Below, piece after piece: positions 6,085-6,666 of a DNA stretch of 6,666 nucleotides. Source of the stretch: JADFAK01 sp047615865 (GTDB taxonomy: Bacteria; Bacteroidota; Bacteroidia; Flavobacteriales_D; Sanyastnellaceae). A model generated the notes under the pieces. That model made no database searches. It saw only the letters and a list, made by a program, of their open reading frames with translations, and was not told where the DNA came from. The translations under genes were made by a program, and so were the position numbers. The stretch is taken from positions 1-6,666 of the forward strand of contig JBLHIB010000156.1 in assembly GCA_047615865.1 (NCBI GenBank). The letters are read 5' to 3'. How positions within the stretch are numbered: the first letter of the stretch is position 1; every line of letters starts with the position of its first letter.

Positions 6085-6450
6085 ATGGACACTCATAATC
6101 ATGAACAATTATTTGACTTAAGCTATTTGAACCAAATTTTCCAAGGAAACCAAGAGATGATTAACAGTATTATTCAACTGTTTCTCGAGCAAGTTCCTGA
6201 GTATATCAAGGAAATGCAAGATTGTGTAGATCGCAATGATCTGCTGTCTCTGCATCCATTGGCTCACAAAGCCAAATCCTCGGTAGCCATGCTAGGATTA
6301 AAAAGCATGGAAGGAAATATTGTACAAATAGAACAAGACTCCAAACACAATGAAAATCTGGACGGTTTGCCCTTACTTGTGGGAAACGTAAGATCCGAAT
6401 GCGATGTCGTCTACTCCCAATTGAGGCTGGTCTTAACCGGCGCTGCCTAG
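6085..6450 (+). CDS. Stand-alone HPt (histidine phosphotransfer) domain protein
   Basis: This 121-residue, mostly helical protein is the size of a single HPt domain. The phospho-accepting histidine is His61 in LAHKAKSSVAMLGL, which matches the HPt signature HxxKG with the Gly replaced by Ser65. Upstream amphipathic helices (LSYLNQIFQGNQEMINSII, 12-30, and LFLEQVPEYIKEMQDCVDRN, 32-51) and a following helix (SMEGNIVQIEQDS, 74-86) complete the four-helix bundle pattern. HPt proteins carry phosphate between receiver domains of hybrid histidine kinases and response regulators in the cytoplasm. No kinase or intact response regulator is encoded here, so its partners must be elsewhere. The start ATG at 6085 precedes the first helix and lacks a Shine-Dalgarno site. 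The gene lies 148 bases after the receiver-like gene and ends in a strong terminator. No promoter of the TAnnTTTG type stands out upstream, so it may be read from the upstream gene's promoter. Confidence 0.85.
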   Translation: MDTHNHEQLFDLSYLNQIFQGNQEMINSIIQLFLEQVPEYIKEMQDCVDRNDLLSLHPLAHKAKSSVAMLGLKSMEGNIVQIEQDSKHNENLDGLPLLVGNVRSECDVVYSQLRLVLTGAA

Positions 6451-6470
6451 GGAATCCTAAGATATATTTG

Positions 6471-6504
6471 AAAGGCCTTCTGTTAACTCAGAAGGCCTTT
6501 TTTT
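6471..6504 (+). terminator. Intrinsic terminator after the HPt gene
   Basis: AAAGGCCTTCTG (6471-6482) and CAGAAGGCCTTT (6489-6500) form a perfect 12-bp stem with the 6-nt loop TTAACT, and T residues run from 6498 to 6504. It lies 20 bases after the HPt stop codon. On the opposite strand only a short T-run follows the hairpin, so termination should be mainly rightward. Confidence 0.95.
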
Positions 6505-6666
6505 CGTTTGAAAAAGGTGCTAATAAAATGGTAAGTAGAATTGGAGCGAGAGCAATGCTTTCATCCACATAGGAGTTTAGTCAGCCCTAAGTTGGAAAGC
6601 TCAATTCCGTCCTGGACTATCCTCACTAATTCCTTCCTCGTAATCTATTTACTTCTTCCTTGTCGC
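6505..6666. other. Intergenic tail with no supported gene
   Basis: No open frame here shows a recognisable product, and I see no tRNA, rRNA or repeat. On the minus strand a frame open from the window edge stops at 6626 (reading EEVNRLRGRN near its end), which could be the tail of a leftward gene lying outside the window. It is too short to call. Confidence 0.4.

Noticed and set aside
6590..6640. Minus-strand GAGGATAGTCCAGGAC, resembling the GAGGAAAGTCC start of RNase P RNA
   Set aside because: The sequence that follows lacks the other conserved RNase P blocks, and the gene would not fit between here and the terminator at 6504.
6626..6664. Minus-strand open frame entering from the right edge and ending at a TAG
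   Set aside because: Only 12 codons are visible and no family can be recognised, so a gene end cannot be told from chance.
1..6666. Sigma-54 (-24/-12) promoters of the TGGCAC-N5-TTGC type near rpoN or the other genes
   Set aside because: By eye, TGGCA matches occur only inside coding regions and none has TTGC at the right distance. A matrix scan would be needed to be complete.

Overview
The window looks like chromosomal DNA from a member of the Bacteroidota, most likely a flavobacterium-like marine or aquatic lineage. Four things point there: a secreted protein with a type IX secretion (T9SS) sorting domain, promoter-like sites of the Bacteroidota form (TTG or TTTG, then TAnnTTTG), weak or absent Shine-Dalgarno sites with A-rich leaders, and an asnS-rpoN neighbourhood that I recall as common in this phylum. 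The genus cannot be fixed from the sequence alone.

Layout, left to right. Positions 1-75 (+) are the last 24 codons of asnS (asparaginyl-tRNA synthetase), which was not listed as a coding region. Positions 76-340 form a convergent intergenic region with three copies of a 13-nt direct repeat, a nested inverted repeat, and a clear intrinsic terminator for the leftward gene. Positions 341-2092 (-) encode a secreted FG-GAP/VCBS beta-propeller with an ASPIC/UnbV domain and a T9SS C-terminal domain. Positions 2093-2335 are a divergent promoter region with good promoter matches on both strands and dyads over both. Positions 2336-3784 (+) are rpoN (sigma-54). One base later comes 3786-4400 (+), a polytopic membrane protein with a degenerate PAP2 phosphatase active site. 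Its stop codon interlocks with that of the convergent galE (4397-5431, -). Positions 5432-5561 are a second divergent promoter region. Positions 5562-5936 (+) encode a small protein that reads like a receiver domain without its phospho-acceptor Asp. Positions 6085-6450 (+) encode a free-standing HPt phosphotransfer protein, closed by a textbook terminator at 6471-6504. The last 160 bases hold no gene I can support.

How the genes may work together. asnS and rpoN are housekeeping genes, and the secreted-protein gene sits antisense between them like a later insertion. rpoN and the PAP2-like gene are almost certainly co-transcribed. galE supplies UDP-galactose for envelope glycans and has no sugar operon around it. 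The most intriguing part is the right end, where a putative pseudo-receiver and a lone HPt protein lie side by side with no histidine kinase. This could be an orphan signalling pair, but the receiver assignment rests on weak pattern matching and needs a structure-based check.
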